A stretch of 64,000 bases of DNA. Origin: Aselliscus stoliczkanus. Its lineage: Eukaryota > Chordata > Mammalia > Chiroptera > Hipposideridae. The notes below the pieces were generated by a model. That model was not told the DNA's origin and ran no database searches. It saw only the letters and a program-made list of their open reading frames with translations. Location: NCBI GenBank assembly GCA_033961575.1, contig CM066737.1:63384771-63448770 (forward strand), written 5' to 3'. The position numbers and the translations under genes were made by a program. The first letter of the stretch is position 1. The number at the start of each line of letters is the position of its first letter. This document shows, in pieces, positions 24,485 to 35,200 of the stretch.

Positions 24485-24610
24485 AAAACTGTAGCTCTAG
24501 CCTACATGTCTCTCCTAATCTCCAGATCCATAGTTCCAATGGCCTATCCGACATCTCTGCTTGACTGTTTATAGGTACCCCATATCTCAATGTCAAAAAC
24601 TGAACTGATT

Positions 24611-25025
24611 GTTGCTGTTCTTCAGTCTAGTTGTGGAGGACGTCGCTTCACTGTCCCAAGTTGGTATTATCATTGTGCTCTTCCCGGCTGAGGCCATTGG
24701 ACTGCCACTCACAGCGGCTCGTGGCAGCTCACGAAAGTTCAAGCCCTCTGCCGGCCAGCCCCACTGCAGCCTACTCGGTCGCTGGCAACTCACGGGAGCC
24801 CAGCTCCAGGTCAAGCAGTTGTTCACCATCTTAGCTGTAGAGGGCGCAGCATAACTGGCCCTAATGTCGGATCCGAACTGGAGCCCTGCTGCCCAGATCT
24901 GGTGTCCCAAGCCAACTCTTTTTTTTTTTTTTGAGGGCAGTGTCACTGGCCCTCATATGTGGGACCCGAATCAGAGCCACTGACATCCCAAGACAGCTCT
25001 TAACCACCGTGCCACTCAGCTGGCC
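24611..25025 (-). mobile_element. Compound SINE: Rhin-1 joined to a composite SINE, one TSD
   Basis: 24919-25025 is a complete Rhin-1 with a T-tract at its left. 24611-24918 is a reverse composite SINE body lacking its own outer head and its C-rich terminal tail. The only TSD, ctgaactgatt (24600-24610 and 25026-25036), encloses both parts. The 3' end stops at the sequence read as 'gaacagcaac' with no A-tail. Confidence 0.82.
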
Positions 25026-25036
25026 CTGAACTGATT

Positions 25037-25573
25037 TTCTTCCTGTGCCTCCAGTTCCCCCAAACTTTCTTTTCTATCCTTTTAAATGATATCATCATGT
25101 ACACGGTTATAAACCAGAAACTGAGCAGTCATTCTACATCCCTTCCTTCCCCCTTCCCTCGTCCAATACTGTCAGGTATTTTTCTGAGATATTTCTCAAA
25201 TCTCTATTCTCCACTCTCCCTCCACTACTGCATTGGAGAAAAGCCAGTTTATTAGAGTATATGGTAGTTTATGGTAGAGCCAAGTCTAAATAAAGTCATT
25301 ACTTGGTAAAAGGCAAATAATTATACATATTGATTTTTCAAAAATCTTCCATGTTTATTCCATTCCTAAAGATATTGAAATGATATTTAGAGAGAGGGAA
25401 GTATAGAATACTATGTTCGCCTAATCCTCATCTTTCACAGCACAGAGTAAATATATAATGTCTAAGATCTATAAATCAGGAAATGCAGAGCAACATGTTA
25501 AAATTACCAGAAGGATACAATCATCTAAATCTAGAACGTGGGAAATTCTTTGGCACAAGTGATGTGGATTATT
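25037..25573. other. Intergenic DNA
   Basis: Unique, AT-rich; nothing recognised. Confidence 0.5.
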
Positions 25574-25591
25574 AAAAAAGAATAAATGGCA

Positions 25592-25701
25592 GGGCCGGCT
25601 GAGTGGTGTGGTGGTTAAACTGTGGCTTGGGAAGCCAGCGGCCCCGGTTCGGGTCCCACATATGAGGGCTAGTGACACGGCCCACAGAAAAACAAACAAA
25701 C
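25592..25701 (+). mobile_element. Rhin-1-like SINE
   Basis: TSD aaaaaagaataaatg with one later mismatch (25574-25591 and 25702-25719). Confidence 0.93.
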
Positions 25702-25959
25702 AAAAAAGAATAAATGACATTGGAAAATGGGATAAGAGAAATATTACAGATTACTAGAGATGTAAGAAATAGTTTAAATATAATGCAATATGCTGATTTT
25801 GTTTAGAGTTGAATTCAAATAGACAAAAAGATATTTTAAGGAACTATGAACACAGATTGTGTACTATATGCTATTAAGTAATTATTATAAAGGTACTGGG
25901 TTTATGTTTTTAAAATTCTCATATACAAGAGATACATACCTAAGTATTTATAGGTGAAA

Positions 25960-27733
25960 AACTCTAATGCCAAAGATTTGGTTTAAATTACGGTCAAACC
26001 AGATAAAAAATTTAACTCAAAATGGATCATAAATGTAAAAAACTAAAACTATAAAAATGCTACAAGAAAAACAGGAAAATTATTCAAAATCTTAGGTTTG
26101 GCCTAGATTTCTTAGCTATGACACCCAAAACACATAAAATAACAAATTGATGAATTGTACTTCATCGACATTAAAAATTTCTGCTATTGAAAAGATACTG
26201 TGCGAATAAAACAATGAACCAATGACTGGGATAAAAATCTTGCAAAGCATATATTTGATAAAGGATTGTATATGGAATATATAAAGAACTCCTAAAATTC
26301 GGTAATAAGAAAACAAACAATTTGATAATAAAATGAGTGTGAGAAAAGAGTTAACACAGCAGGCCTTACTGTTTACTCTTCACACATCTCCAAGAGAACT
26401 CGGAGCAATGATTGATCATTGGACAACCTCTGTAAATGCAGTACTTGGATGGTTCTTTATGTTAACAATTGAGGATTTTATGTGTATACCCGGAACAATG
26501 AACCATGTTACATTATGTTGCCAGAATTTCTTTGCACAAACATCAGGACTGTTGATGTGTACCTGATTTCATTGTTGGGTCCTGAGTTTCGGTTGCCCAG
26601 CACAATATGCCTAGGTGCCCAGCCCACCATAAAAACCTTGGACCGTGAAACTTGAACAGGCTGTTCAGAGAGTCTTCACATCTGTCCGTGCAGTTCCCAG
26701 CCACAGAAAAAGTATATCCTGTGTGACTCCAGATGGGAAAGGACATGGAAGCCTGTGCCTAACCATTCTGGAGTCCACCAAATGGATATCTTATTCCTGT
26801 TGCTATGCCTCTATATATGTTTTCTGTAACAAATGTTAGCCATGAGTAAAAACCATTTTGATTCTTGTGAATGCTAGTGAATAAGCTAAATTGAGGGTTG
26901 TCTTGAGATCCCTGACACAATAGACCCCTAACAAAATAATTTGACCAAAAATGTCACCAAAGAAGATATAAGGGTGACTAACAAGTACATAAAAAGCTGC
27001 TTCATAACATTAGTCATCTGGGAAATGCAAAATTAACCACATTAAGATACTATTTGTTACCTATTAGAATGACTAAGCTTAAAAATATTGATCATACCAA
27101 GTACAAGGATGTAGAGAAATTGAAACTCTCACACACTACATGTTTAAATATAAAATGGTACAATCACCTTGGGGAAACAGTTTCTTAAAATGTTACACAG
27201 ACACCTATCATACAATTCAGCCATTCCTGTCCTATGTATTTACCCAAGGGAGAAGAAAACATGTGTTCATACAAAGACTTTTATGTGAATGTTCATAACA
27301 TCTTTTTTTGTGATAACTAAAAACCAGACACAATCCAAATGTCCATCAAGCGGTGAATGGATGAAGTAATTGTTCTATATCCATTCAATGGACAACTACT
27401 CAGCAACCAAAATGAAAGAACTATGGATCCACACAACATGGATAAATCTCAAAATAATTATACTGAGTAAAGGAAGCCAGACCAGAATAGTATATATTAT
27501 ATGATTCCATTTATTTAGAATTGTAGAGAATATCAACTAATCTAGAGTGTCAAAAGCAGTGGTTTCCGGATTGGAGAAGCATGTGGGAAGAGGCAGAAGG
27601 ATATGAAAAAACGTTGGGGTAAGGGATGTGTTCATTACTTTGTGATGATGGTTTCACAGGTAAATACATGTTTTGAAACTGGTCAAATTTTACACTTAAA
27701 ATATGCACAGTTCATTGTACATAAATTATACAA
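25960..27733 (+). mobile_element. L1 3' part, split by a solo LTR
   Basis: Forward L1 in two blocks, 25960-26333 and 26934-27733. Landmarks include 'aactcaaaatggatcataaa', 'gatataagggtgactaacaa', 'tgggaaatgcaaaattaacc', 'ggatgtagagaaattgaaac' and 'gtttcacaggtaaatacatg'. ORF2 is not intact. The blocks join at the expected position once the LTR is removed. Confidence 0.82.
26334..26933 (+). mobile_element. Solo LTR of an endogenous retrovirus
   Basis: A block of about 600 bp, starting TG (tgagtgtgag) and ending CA, inserted in the L1. No internal retroviral genes, so a solo LTR is likely. Exact limits and the very short A-rich TSD are uncertain; orientation and class are inferred. Confidence 0.65.
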
Positions 27734-27747
27734 AAATTATAAAACTA

Positions 27748-27930
27748 GGGGCAGCCAGTTGCCTCAGGTGGTTAGAGTGCAGGCTCATAACACCAAGGTT
27801 GCCGGTTTGATTTCCACATGGGCCACGAAGCCGCACCCTCCACAACTAGATTGGAGACAACCTTCTTGACTTGGAGCTGATGGGTCCTGGAAAAGCACAC
27901 TGTTCTCCAATAAAAATTTCTTAAAAAAAT
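27748..27930 (+). mobile_element. VES-type bat SINE
   Basis: Well-preserved copy: 'aacaccaaggttgccggttt', 'cctccacaactagattggag' and 'ggagctgatgggtcctggaa', ending in AATAAAAATTTC. Perfect TSD aaattataaaacta (27734-27747 and 27931-27944). It landed in the L1 tail. Confidence 0.95.
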
Positions 27931-27944
27931 AAATTATAAAACTA

Positions 27945-28470
27945 ATCAATGCCATTTATGAAAAAATGTGACCCAGCATTACAGTTCCACCTTATCTCCT
28001 GTGTTCTCAGCAACCTAAATTGTTTGCTTTGAAAACAACAGAGCAAAAAGGTGGAGCGTTTCCAGGCATTGGGCAAGGCGTGGGAGCTGGACATTGGAGC
28101 TTTAAGTTACAGTTGACCCCTGCTGCACCGACTGGTTAGCTAAGGAGATAAAGGCTGAGACAAAAATGAAACTCTAGAAAAAAAGGAGAAACGCTCCAGA
28201 TGAAGCACTGTTGGCAAAGTAAATGTTCAGAATGTGTGTAGCTAACTGATGGGTATATGAAATTTATTACAGAAAATGTGTTATTAGCTTAGCATATGAG
28301 TTAACAAAAGAACTAAACGCCCAAATACTTAAAAGTGGTTGCCAACTGGGAATGGAACTGTGGGGAAAAAAGGGGCAGTCATTCTTTACTGATTAAGTTT
28401 GTACCCAGTTTGTACATTACTTTGTTAAAAATAAAAACAATTTTGCAAAAAGTCAACATCAGGAGTGTAT
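27945..28470. other. Intergenic DNA
   Basis: No gene or repeat recognised. Confidence 0.5.
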
Positions 28471-28484
28471 AAAAAAGAATTCTT

Positions 28485-28581
28485 AGGACCAGCCAAGTGG
28501 CGTGGTGGTTAAGCGCTGGCTTGGGAAGCCAGTGGCCCTGGTTCAGTTCCCACATATGAGGGCCACTGACACTGCCCTAAA
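28485..28581 (+). mobile_element. Rhin-1-like SINE
   Basis: TSD aaaaaagaattctt (28471-28484 and 28582-28595). Confidence 0.93.
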
Positions 28582-28595
28582 AAAAAAGAATTCTT

Positions 28596-29404
28596 CCATT
28601 ATGTGAAGCTACTAAGTTGTATAAATCAGTTAGTGATTCATGCAGTAAATTTATCCATTTTGATAATCCCTTGTTTTTTTTAGAAGCTGAGGTTTTTTAA
28701 AAAATTCTGATTTATTCTTATTTGTACAATTTTGGTAGAAGAAAAGGATTCTATATTTAGATACTTGAAAGCTGTATGAAAGACTTTCATTTAAGAATGT
28801 ATAATTTTGGTAGGGCTTTATGAGATGAAAAGAATTGTTGACAAGTTCCTTATACATATACATCATATCTTGTACTTCCAGTTGAGAGGTACTTTTTTTT
28901 TATTATATTCAATATCATTATTATATTTCCTTGCGTAATGAGGAGAAAATTTTCAGGACCAGGGGAGAATTTAAAAAAAGAAAAGAATATCTTCATGCTT
29001 TCTCCCCTCATTACTCTACTTTGGGGAAAACTTTGACCACCATAAAGGAAATTAATATACATATATGTCTTAAAATCTGTACATTTGGGAAAATTGAGGT
29101 TCTGAGGATTCAGAAAAGGTTCTAAGTTCATAGTGAATTTGAAAGAATTGTTCCAAATGCTACCCTGACTAAAGGAATTAGTTGCTGATAAACCTACAAA
29201 GATAAGAAGATAAGAACATGCCATATGAGATCCAATCAGTGACCCTCTCCAAGATACCAAGGAATAGTTAGGTGAAGAAACCTGTGCTTTCCCCCTAAAG
29301 TAATAACCTCAAAATACTTTTCAAAACACCCTGAATACCATCAAACATCTTTTCATGTGTCATTAGGGATCTGCAATCAGTGAATTTTCCTAAATCTTCC
29401 TTTG
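28596..29404. other. Intergenic DNA
   Basis: Holds a 136-codon minus-strand frame (28850-29260) with no motif or family I recognise; probably chance. Confidence 0.45.
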
Positions 29405-29645
29405 ACCTCTTCGTAGTGGAGGCTGGGCAGCAGAGTGTTAAGGGCACAAACTGCAGTCAGACAAACCTGGGTTGGAATCTTAGATCTTGAACAAGTACTT
29501 TTTCTGAGCCTCATTCTCATCATCTGTAAAAGGTAGATAACTAGAGTAGCTATTCACATGTTTATTGTGAGTATTTGATTAGAGGATTCATGTAAATCAT
29601 TTAGCATAGGGCCTAACAATCAATACACAGTAAGTCATTGTTCTT
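29405..29645 (+). repeat. MIR SINE, near full length
   Basis: 'gggcacaaactgcagtcaga', 'acaaacctgggttggaatct', 'cctcattctcatcatctgta' and 'aaaggtagataactagagt' follow MIR from head to 3' end. Confidence 0.88.
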
Positions 29646-30049
29646 TTGAATATTCAACTTGTACCTGTTCTTGGTGTTTCCTATTATTAGTATCAGGTCC
29701 ATCCCATTAATTAAAAGAAAAATCTTTTCTTATAATAAGGGCTGAGCTTTAAAAAGGTGAAATAGTCAATCACCAACAAGGTATGATTTTAAGAGTATCA
29801 GGAAAATTCCAACCCCCTCATTCTTCCTCTCCTCACATAAATACAGCATGGTCTTCTACTCACTTTCATGCCACCAATAAAGCTCCATTTCTTTATTGAC
29901 TTTGGTCAAAATTCAAGTCAAAATTCAGAAGTCATCAGGACGGGCCCTTGGCCTGGGATTTGGTAACTTTAGGGTAGAGTTAAGGAATCCGAAGGGTTCA
30001 TCAGCACCCAGGGAATTCTTAAGACCGGACATGTTTGAAAGAAGCTGGA

Positions 30050-30250
30050 GAACTTAGAAGCTCAGGCTTTGGAAGCAGACAATACTTATGTTCAAATCCT
30101 GGCTCCTCTCCTTAAGGATGACTAATCGTGAAGTTAATTAACCACCCTCAACCTCAGTTTCCATCTCCATAAATGTTTGGGGATTAAATAAATTAATGTG
30201 TACAAGATATTTGTCTCACAGCAGACACCGAAAAGATAGTTGACATTATC
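30050..30250 (+). repeat. MIR SINE
   Basis: 'ttggaagcagacaatactta', 'caaatcctggctcctctcct' and 'cctcagtttccatctccata' in MIR order. Confidence 0.85.
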
Positions 30251-30471
30251 ATTATTAAGTACCTTGAGTTTCAGTTCTATATACTTATATATGAATCCTT
30301 AGAGTCTCCTAGGGAAGGCGCCAAAGTATTCAATGATTTTCTAGAACTTTCGTTTGCTTTCTAACATATATCTTTGAAGCCAGAATCAGAGATATTAGCA
30401 TTGTTGTTGTGATTAGTTGTTGTGGGTCACCTTTTATATATTTAAGCCTTATCATGTAAATTAAGCATTTG

Positions 30472-30617
30472 CAGTATCTGAGGATTTGCTATTCAAACAC
30501 CTTACTGTAGTCACCTGTCCCTGGACGGTTGATTTTCTTCAGAACAGTATCTGAGGATTTGCTATTCGAACACCTTACTGTAGTCACCTGTCCCTGGACA
30601 GTTGATTTTCTTCAGAG
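30472..30617. repeat. Tandem duplication, 2 x 73 bp
   Basis: Head-to-tail units starting cagtatctgaggatttgc and ending ttgattttcttcaga, differing at only a few positions. Confidence 0.95.
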
Positions 30618-30779
30618 TTACAGGTTTTCAGGCTTTAGCCTTCTCTCTGAGTTCTAACTTGAAAAGGTCCAATAACACTCTATTTTGAGTTACAGTTGAA
30701 GCGAGGCTTTGAAATAGCTTCAGAGATTGACTTACAGGTAAGAAGGGGGCAGCATGTCAGAGAAACAGCATATCCAGAA

Positions 30780-30990
30780 ATGGACAGACAGGAAGACAAT
30801 GCAGCGCAAACGTCAAAGACATACTGACAAAAGAAGGAAAAGATCATGAAAAAAGAGACAGGTCAACAGTGCCAGATATAGGAAGGGTGAGGAGACACAG
30901 AGAGGACAAAGAGAGAAAGCTACAGAGACAGAGAGAGACAGACATAAGGATACAGACAGATAAGCACAGACAGAAAGAGAAAGAGACCAA
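30780..30990. repeat. Purine-rich CAGA/GA low-complexity tract
   Basis: Degenerate acagaga/gacagac units. The Ser/Leu/Cys-rich minus-strand frames here are low-complexity artefacts. Confidence 0.8.
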
Positions 30991-31901
30991 GGCATGTGCT
31001 GGGATGAAAGCTTCTCTTTTATTAATAAATTGGTTTAACTCAGGGAATTTCCCTAGAAGTTGAGGAAGGGGAAATTCATTCATTCAACACAATTGTTTTT
31101 TTATTAAATTTACTGGGGTGACATTGGTTAATAAAATTATATAGGTTTCAAGTGTACAATTCTATAATACATCATCTATATATTACATTGTGTGCTCACC
31201 ACCAGAGTCAGTTCTCCTTTCATCACCATATATTTGTCCCCCTTTACCTTCTTCTACCATCCTCCTCCCCACTAACCCTCTGGTAACCACTAAACTGTTG
31301 TCTGTGTCTATGAGTTGTTTGTTTGTTTGTCTTGTTCATTTGTTGATTTCAGTTTTACAACCCACATATGAGTAAAATCATGGTTCTCAACTTTTCCTGT
31401 CTGATTTATTTCACTTAGCATGATAATCTAAAGATCTGTCCATGTTGTTGCAAATGACACTATTTCATCTTTTCTTATGGCTGAGTAGTATTCCATTGTG
31501 TATCTGTACCACATCTTCTTTATCCAGTCATCTATTGAAGGACACTTTGGTTGTTCCCATGTCTTGGCCACTGTGAATAATGCTGTAATGAACGTAGGGG
31601 TACATATATCTTTAAGGATAAGTGTTTTCAGATTTTTTGGGTAGATACCCAGAAAAGAAATTGCTGTGTCGTATGGTAATTCTATTCTCAACTTTTTGAG
31701 GAACCCCACACTGTTTTTCATAGTAGCTGTACCAATTTACATTTCCACCAGCAGTGTATGAGGGTTCCTTTTTCTCAATAAACTCTCCAACAGTTGTTAT
31801 TATTTGTCTTGTTGGTAATAACCATTCTGAGAGCGAATGGGACTACATTGAACTAAAAAGCTTCTGCACAGCAAAAGAAACCATCAATAAAATAAAGAGG
31901 C

Positions 31902-31996
31902 GGGCCGGCCAAGTGGCGCAGTGGTTAAGCGCTGGCTTGGGAAGCCAGCAGCCCCGGTTCGGGTCCCACATATGAGGGCCAGTGACACTGACGTCA

Positions 31997-32036
<40 letters not shown>

Positions 32037-32039
32037 CAC
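31902..32039 (+). mobile_element. Rhin-1-like SINE nested in the L1
   Basis: Close to the family consensus, with an A-tail of about 34 bases. TSD aaagaggc (31894-31901 and 32040-32047). Confidence 0.94.
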
Positions 32040-32241
32040 AAAGAGGCAACCAACCAAATGGGAGAGGATATTTGCAAACAACACCTCTGATAAGGGGCTA
32101 ATACCCAAAATATAAAGAACTCATACAACTCAACAACAAAAAAACCCCAAACAATCCAATTTAAAAAATGGGCAGAGGGCCTCAACAGGCACTTCTCCCA
32201 AGAAGACATACAAACAGCCAACAGATACATGAAAAGATACT

Positions 32242-32576
32242 TGTAGGGACCTGGCCCACAGGCAGATAAGCCAGCAGGAAGTCAGGGTCTCCCGACTCCA
32301 TGGGAATGCTGTTTATCGAACAGGCAGTTCTGTACACTGGCCGGCAGTCAAGGTCTCCAGTCTTCTTGGGACAATACGTGCAGGAGAGCAGGCCTGCAGG
32401 GCCTGCCAGGAGATTTCTCTCTCAGAATGCTCTTTGTGTTGCTGGACCTGCATAACCGTCCTCCTCCACGTGCACGAGGACCACTACCGTTCCAGCCAGT
32501 CTATCTCAATCACTATGTCCTGCACTCAGCCAACTGGTGTGTTCTTTGGGCTTGAGGCTTCTCAGGCTCAAATCCA
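32242..32576. mobile_element. Solo LTR nested in the L1
   Basis: 335 bp starting TGTAGGGACC and ending AATCCA, flanked by atact (32237-32241) and atgct (32577-32581), a 5 bp TSD with one mismatch. L1 sequence resumes in register on the right. No retroviral genes. Class not assigned. Confidence 0.75.
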
Positions 32577-32849
32577 ATGCTCAACTTTGCTAGGTGTTAG
32601 GGAAATGCAAATCAAAACCACAATGAGATACCACCTCACACCTGTCAGAATGGCTATTCTCATCAACACAATTTTACCATAATTACTATGGCAAAGGTAC
32701 TTCCAGGCCTTATGTGGAATTCCAAGCCTTCCATTTCCTAGGTGGGGGCAGGGTGTGACGAGGCAGGATCTGATAAGGGACTGAGCGCTTCTTAGTCCTG
32801 AGAAGGAAAGAATGCATTCAGTTGGAGGAGGCTGGGGGGAGGTAGATTT

Positions 32850-33530
32850 AGAGCTGGATTCTGAAGGACAAATAAAGATTTAAAAGAAGAAGGGGAAAGA
32901 AATTTTCAAACCATGAGAAGGGCAACAGGAAAAATTTGAGCAAGGGAACCTAGGGGTGTGTGTGTTCAGGAAAGAAGCAATGGTGGAATTTGGCTAAAGG
33001 CTAGGTTATAAATACGGGAATAATGGGAGAAAGCTAAAAAAACAAAAACAAAAAAACAAACTTTTTTTGTGTGCAGGAGGAGTGGTGGAAGGTAAGTCTG
33101 AGGGGCAAGTGAGGGTTTTTGGATGAGGAGTTACAAGTCTGTGGGTAGGAAGAATTAGGAGGAGGTAGATGGGAGCCTGGAAGTGAAGAATTGAAGGAGC
33201 CTGTTCCGGGAGGCGAGTCCTATCAGCTATCTCCTAAACATGGCTTCCTCGATGGTCCCCAGTGTCCTACTCATTACTGCTTGGATCAGTAATAGTCTAA
33301 CATCTTGATTGAGGGTAGGGGATAATGTCAAGGGAGAAATTGAAGACAACCTGTAAGTTTCTAATCAGGCAGATAGTAATGTCATTAACAGAGATTGGAT
33401 TAAAGGAAATAGATTTAGTTTTTGATATGTAGTGTAAGAAATGCTAGTGCAACATTGAGATGATGCTTAGGAGGTGACTACATTTGGAAAGAGTTTGGTG
33501 CTATGAAGCCTGAAGGTGAATTACGGTGTG
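32850..33530 (-). repeat. L2 LINE fragment
   Basis: Reverse L2 resemblance: 'gtaatgtcattaacagagat' and following sequence correspond to the RT region. Strongly diverged. Confidence 0.5.
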
Positions 33531-34275
33531 TTCCAGGAGATTGACTGAAATAGGCTCCGTGGGAAGACTTCTTATATATTTCCTTTTATCCCTGAGTTCC
33601 TTTTCAGTTGGACTCTGGAACCATGTGTCAAAATATCATGACTCTCAGTAGTTGATTTAAATTAGTTCCACCCTTCTATTTGATTGTCACTTCCACCCCT
33701 AAGAACCCATTCCAGACTCAGAGGGAATAGAGATGGAATAGACAGACATAATATATAGGCAGGGGCATGAGATGAAGTGTTCTCTTTTTCCAAGCGAGCA
33801 TGGCACCTGCCTGCCTAGATGAGTTACTTCAAATGATGAGAGTAATTAACAGATGGGTTGAGAATACGGGTGGCAGTGTGAGATAGCTTTGCTCCTGGAG
33901 CTAGGAAGAGGGCATTCTGCTGATTTTTACAGAACTGGTGGAATTAGTTAAAATGACTGAGGGCAGAACCCTACTGTCTCCACATAGGTACTTGCTTCTT
34001 CCTTAGCCCTCAGCTCTTCATAATGTGGGGCGAGTGGCTGATTTGCTGTGAATATAGATGGGATCAGGCCAGATGCAGAAACACTTGCCTGTCTCAGGAT
34101 CTGTTGTCATTGACCTCTCACCATGGTATCTTTTCATTCCCTTCTCCTTTCTTCCATAATATTGCAAATGTTTGCTTCCTTCCATCCCCAAGGCCTGTAG
34201 AGTGTTTACTCCTACCACATTCAGTGTAAAGTAGCCCTTAGTACACTTTGTAATTCATTTACAAAATGTGTATAG
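33531..34275. other. Intergenic DNA
   Basis: Nothing recognised; two overlapping frames of about 67 codons near 34020-34229 look accidental. Confidence 0.5.
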
Positions 34276-34286
34276 CTTTGTTCTTT

Positions 34287-34466
34287 TTTTAAAGTTTTAC
34301 TGGGGAACAGCCATGGTCACTGGTTACACATTGCTTTCATGCTACAATGGTATAGTTGACCCTTTTAAGGAGGGCACAGTTCACAGTGGCCGATGCGGGG
34401 ATTGAACTGGCAACCTTGGTGTTATCAGCACCACACTCTAACCAACTGAGATAACCAGTCATCCCA
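34287..34466 (-). mobile_element. VES-type SINE, diverged
   Basis: 'gggattgaactggcaacctt' and 'ggtgttatcagcaccacact' mark the tRNA part; the tail ('ttttactggggaacagccat') differs from standard VES. TSD ctttgttcttt (34276-34286 and 34467-34477). Confidence 0.85.
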
Positions 34467-34489
34467 CTTTGTTCTTTAAAGCCCGTACA

Positions 34490-34652
34490 CTACAAGGTCG
34501 GCCGAGTGGCGCAGTTGGTGAAGAGCTCCCTCAAGAATGTGAGCTGAGATCTGAGCAACAGCAGTTTGATGCCCAGCCTGAGCTGAGCTACCACTGAGCT
34601 GCCAACAGGTGGCAGGATGGCTCAGCTAAATAAAAAGAAAAATGGAGGAAAA
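34490..34652 (+). mobile_element. tRNA SINE of a third type (truncated multi-tRNA form)
   Basis: A Rhin-1-like head is followed by 'gagctgccaacaggtggcag' and then 'gatggctcagct', which is the beginning of a second tRNA-like unit, ending in A-rich sequence. TSD cccgtaca (34482-34489 and 34653-34660). Related to 43706-43850 and to the element at the right edge. Confidence 0.85.
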
Positions 34653-34744
34653 CCCGTACAATGCAATAATAGGTAACGTATGGATCTTCTGCGAGTAACC
34701 ACTCTGACTCTGCCAGTTGCTGCATACCTTGAAGCAGTTGATCT

Positions 34745-34925
34745 AGTGTAGGGTATCACAAATGTTAAAATACATTGGCATGACCTAGGGAAGCCTTTTA
34801 AACATACAGACGTCCAGGCCCACTTTATAATTCCTTTGGTTTTGGGAATGGCACCAAAAGTGGTGCCCTTGTATGTTTAACAAGCTTCTTGAGTGATTCT
34901 TATTCACATTGAATGTATAACCAGC
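34745..34925. mobile_element. MER5-like hAT MITE, diverged
   Basis: 'tggcatgacctagggaagcc' and 'gtttaacaagcttcttgagt' fit MER5 order; the termini are lost. Confidence 0.55.
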
Positions 34926-35024
34926 AGATTTAATTATTTCCATCTTGGCCTTTGACTACACTATTTGGACCCAATAGGCCTTAGGTCTTATTCCTTGATT
35001 GTATTGGCATCACCAGTCAAATTA

Positions 35025-35200
35025 TTTAGCATGAGATTCAGAAAGAAGAACATGTTAAAATGCATGTTCTAAGACCCCATCCCATAGCTACGCCCTCAGA
35101 ATCTCTGCGAACAAGGCCCAGGAATCTGTCATTTTACAAACACCACAGTTAAGTTGCAGTGCACTAGTTCGTAAACCCCTCTTTGAGAAACACTGATCTA
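35025..35200. mobile_element. MER5A-like hAT MITE, diverged
   Basis: 'ccctcagaatctctgcgaac', 'aggaatctgtcattttacaa' and terminal 'tttgagaaacactg'. Confidence 0.7.

Larger units (their letters stand above)
31095..32662 (-). mobile_element. Twin-primed L1 (5' segment inverted)
   Basis: 31095-31830 is a minus-strand L1 3' end: short poly-T at 31096, a 3' UTR, then the ORF2 C-terminus, whose translation (31428-31721) includes KTWEQPKCPSI and YTMEYYSAI. 31831-32662 is ORF2 sequence from just upstream in the plus orientation ('aaaaagcttctgcacagcaa', 'aatgggcagagggcctcaac', 'gggaaatgcaaatcaaaacc'). The whole is flanked by tcaacacaatt (31084-31094 and 32663-32673). That structure is a single twin-primed insertion. 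It later received a Rhin-1 and a solo LTR. Confidence 0.9.

Noticed and set aside
28850..29260. 136-codon open frame as a possible gene
   Set aside because: No motif, codon signal or splice context seen; chance length in AT-rich DNA.
31428..31721. 97-codon frame as a functional reverse transcriptase gene
   Set aside because: It is only the C-terminal end of L1 ORF2 in a 5'-inverted, truncated copy.
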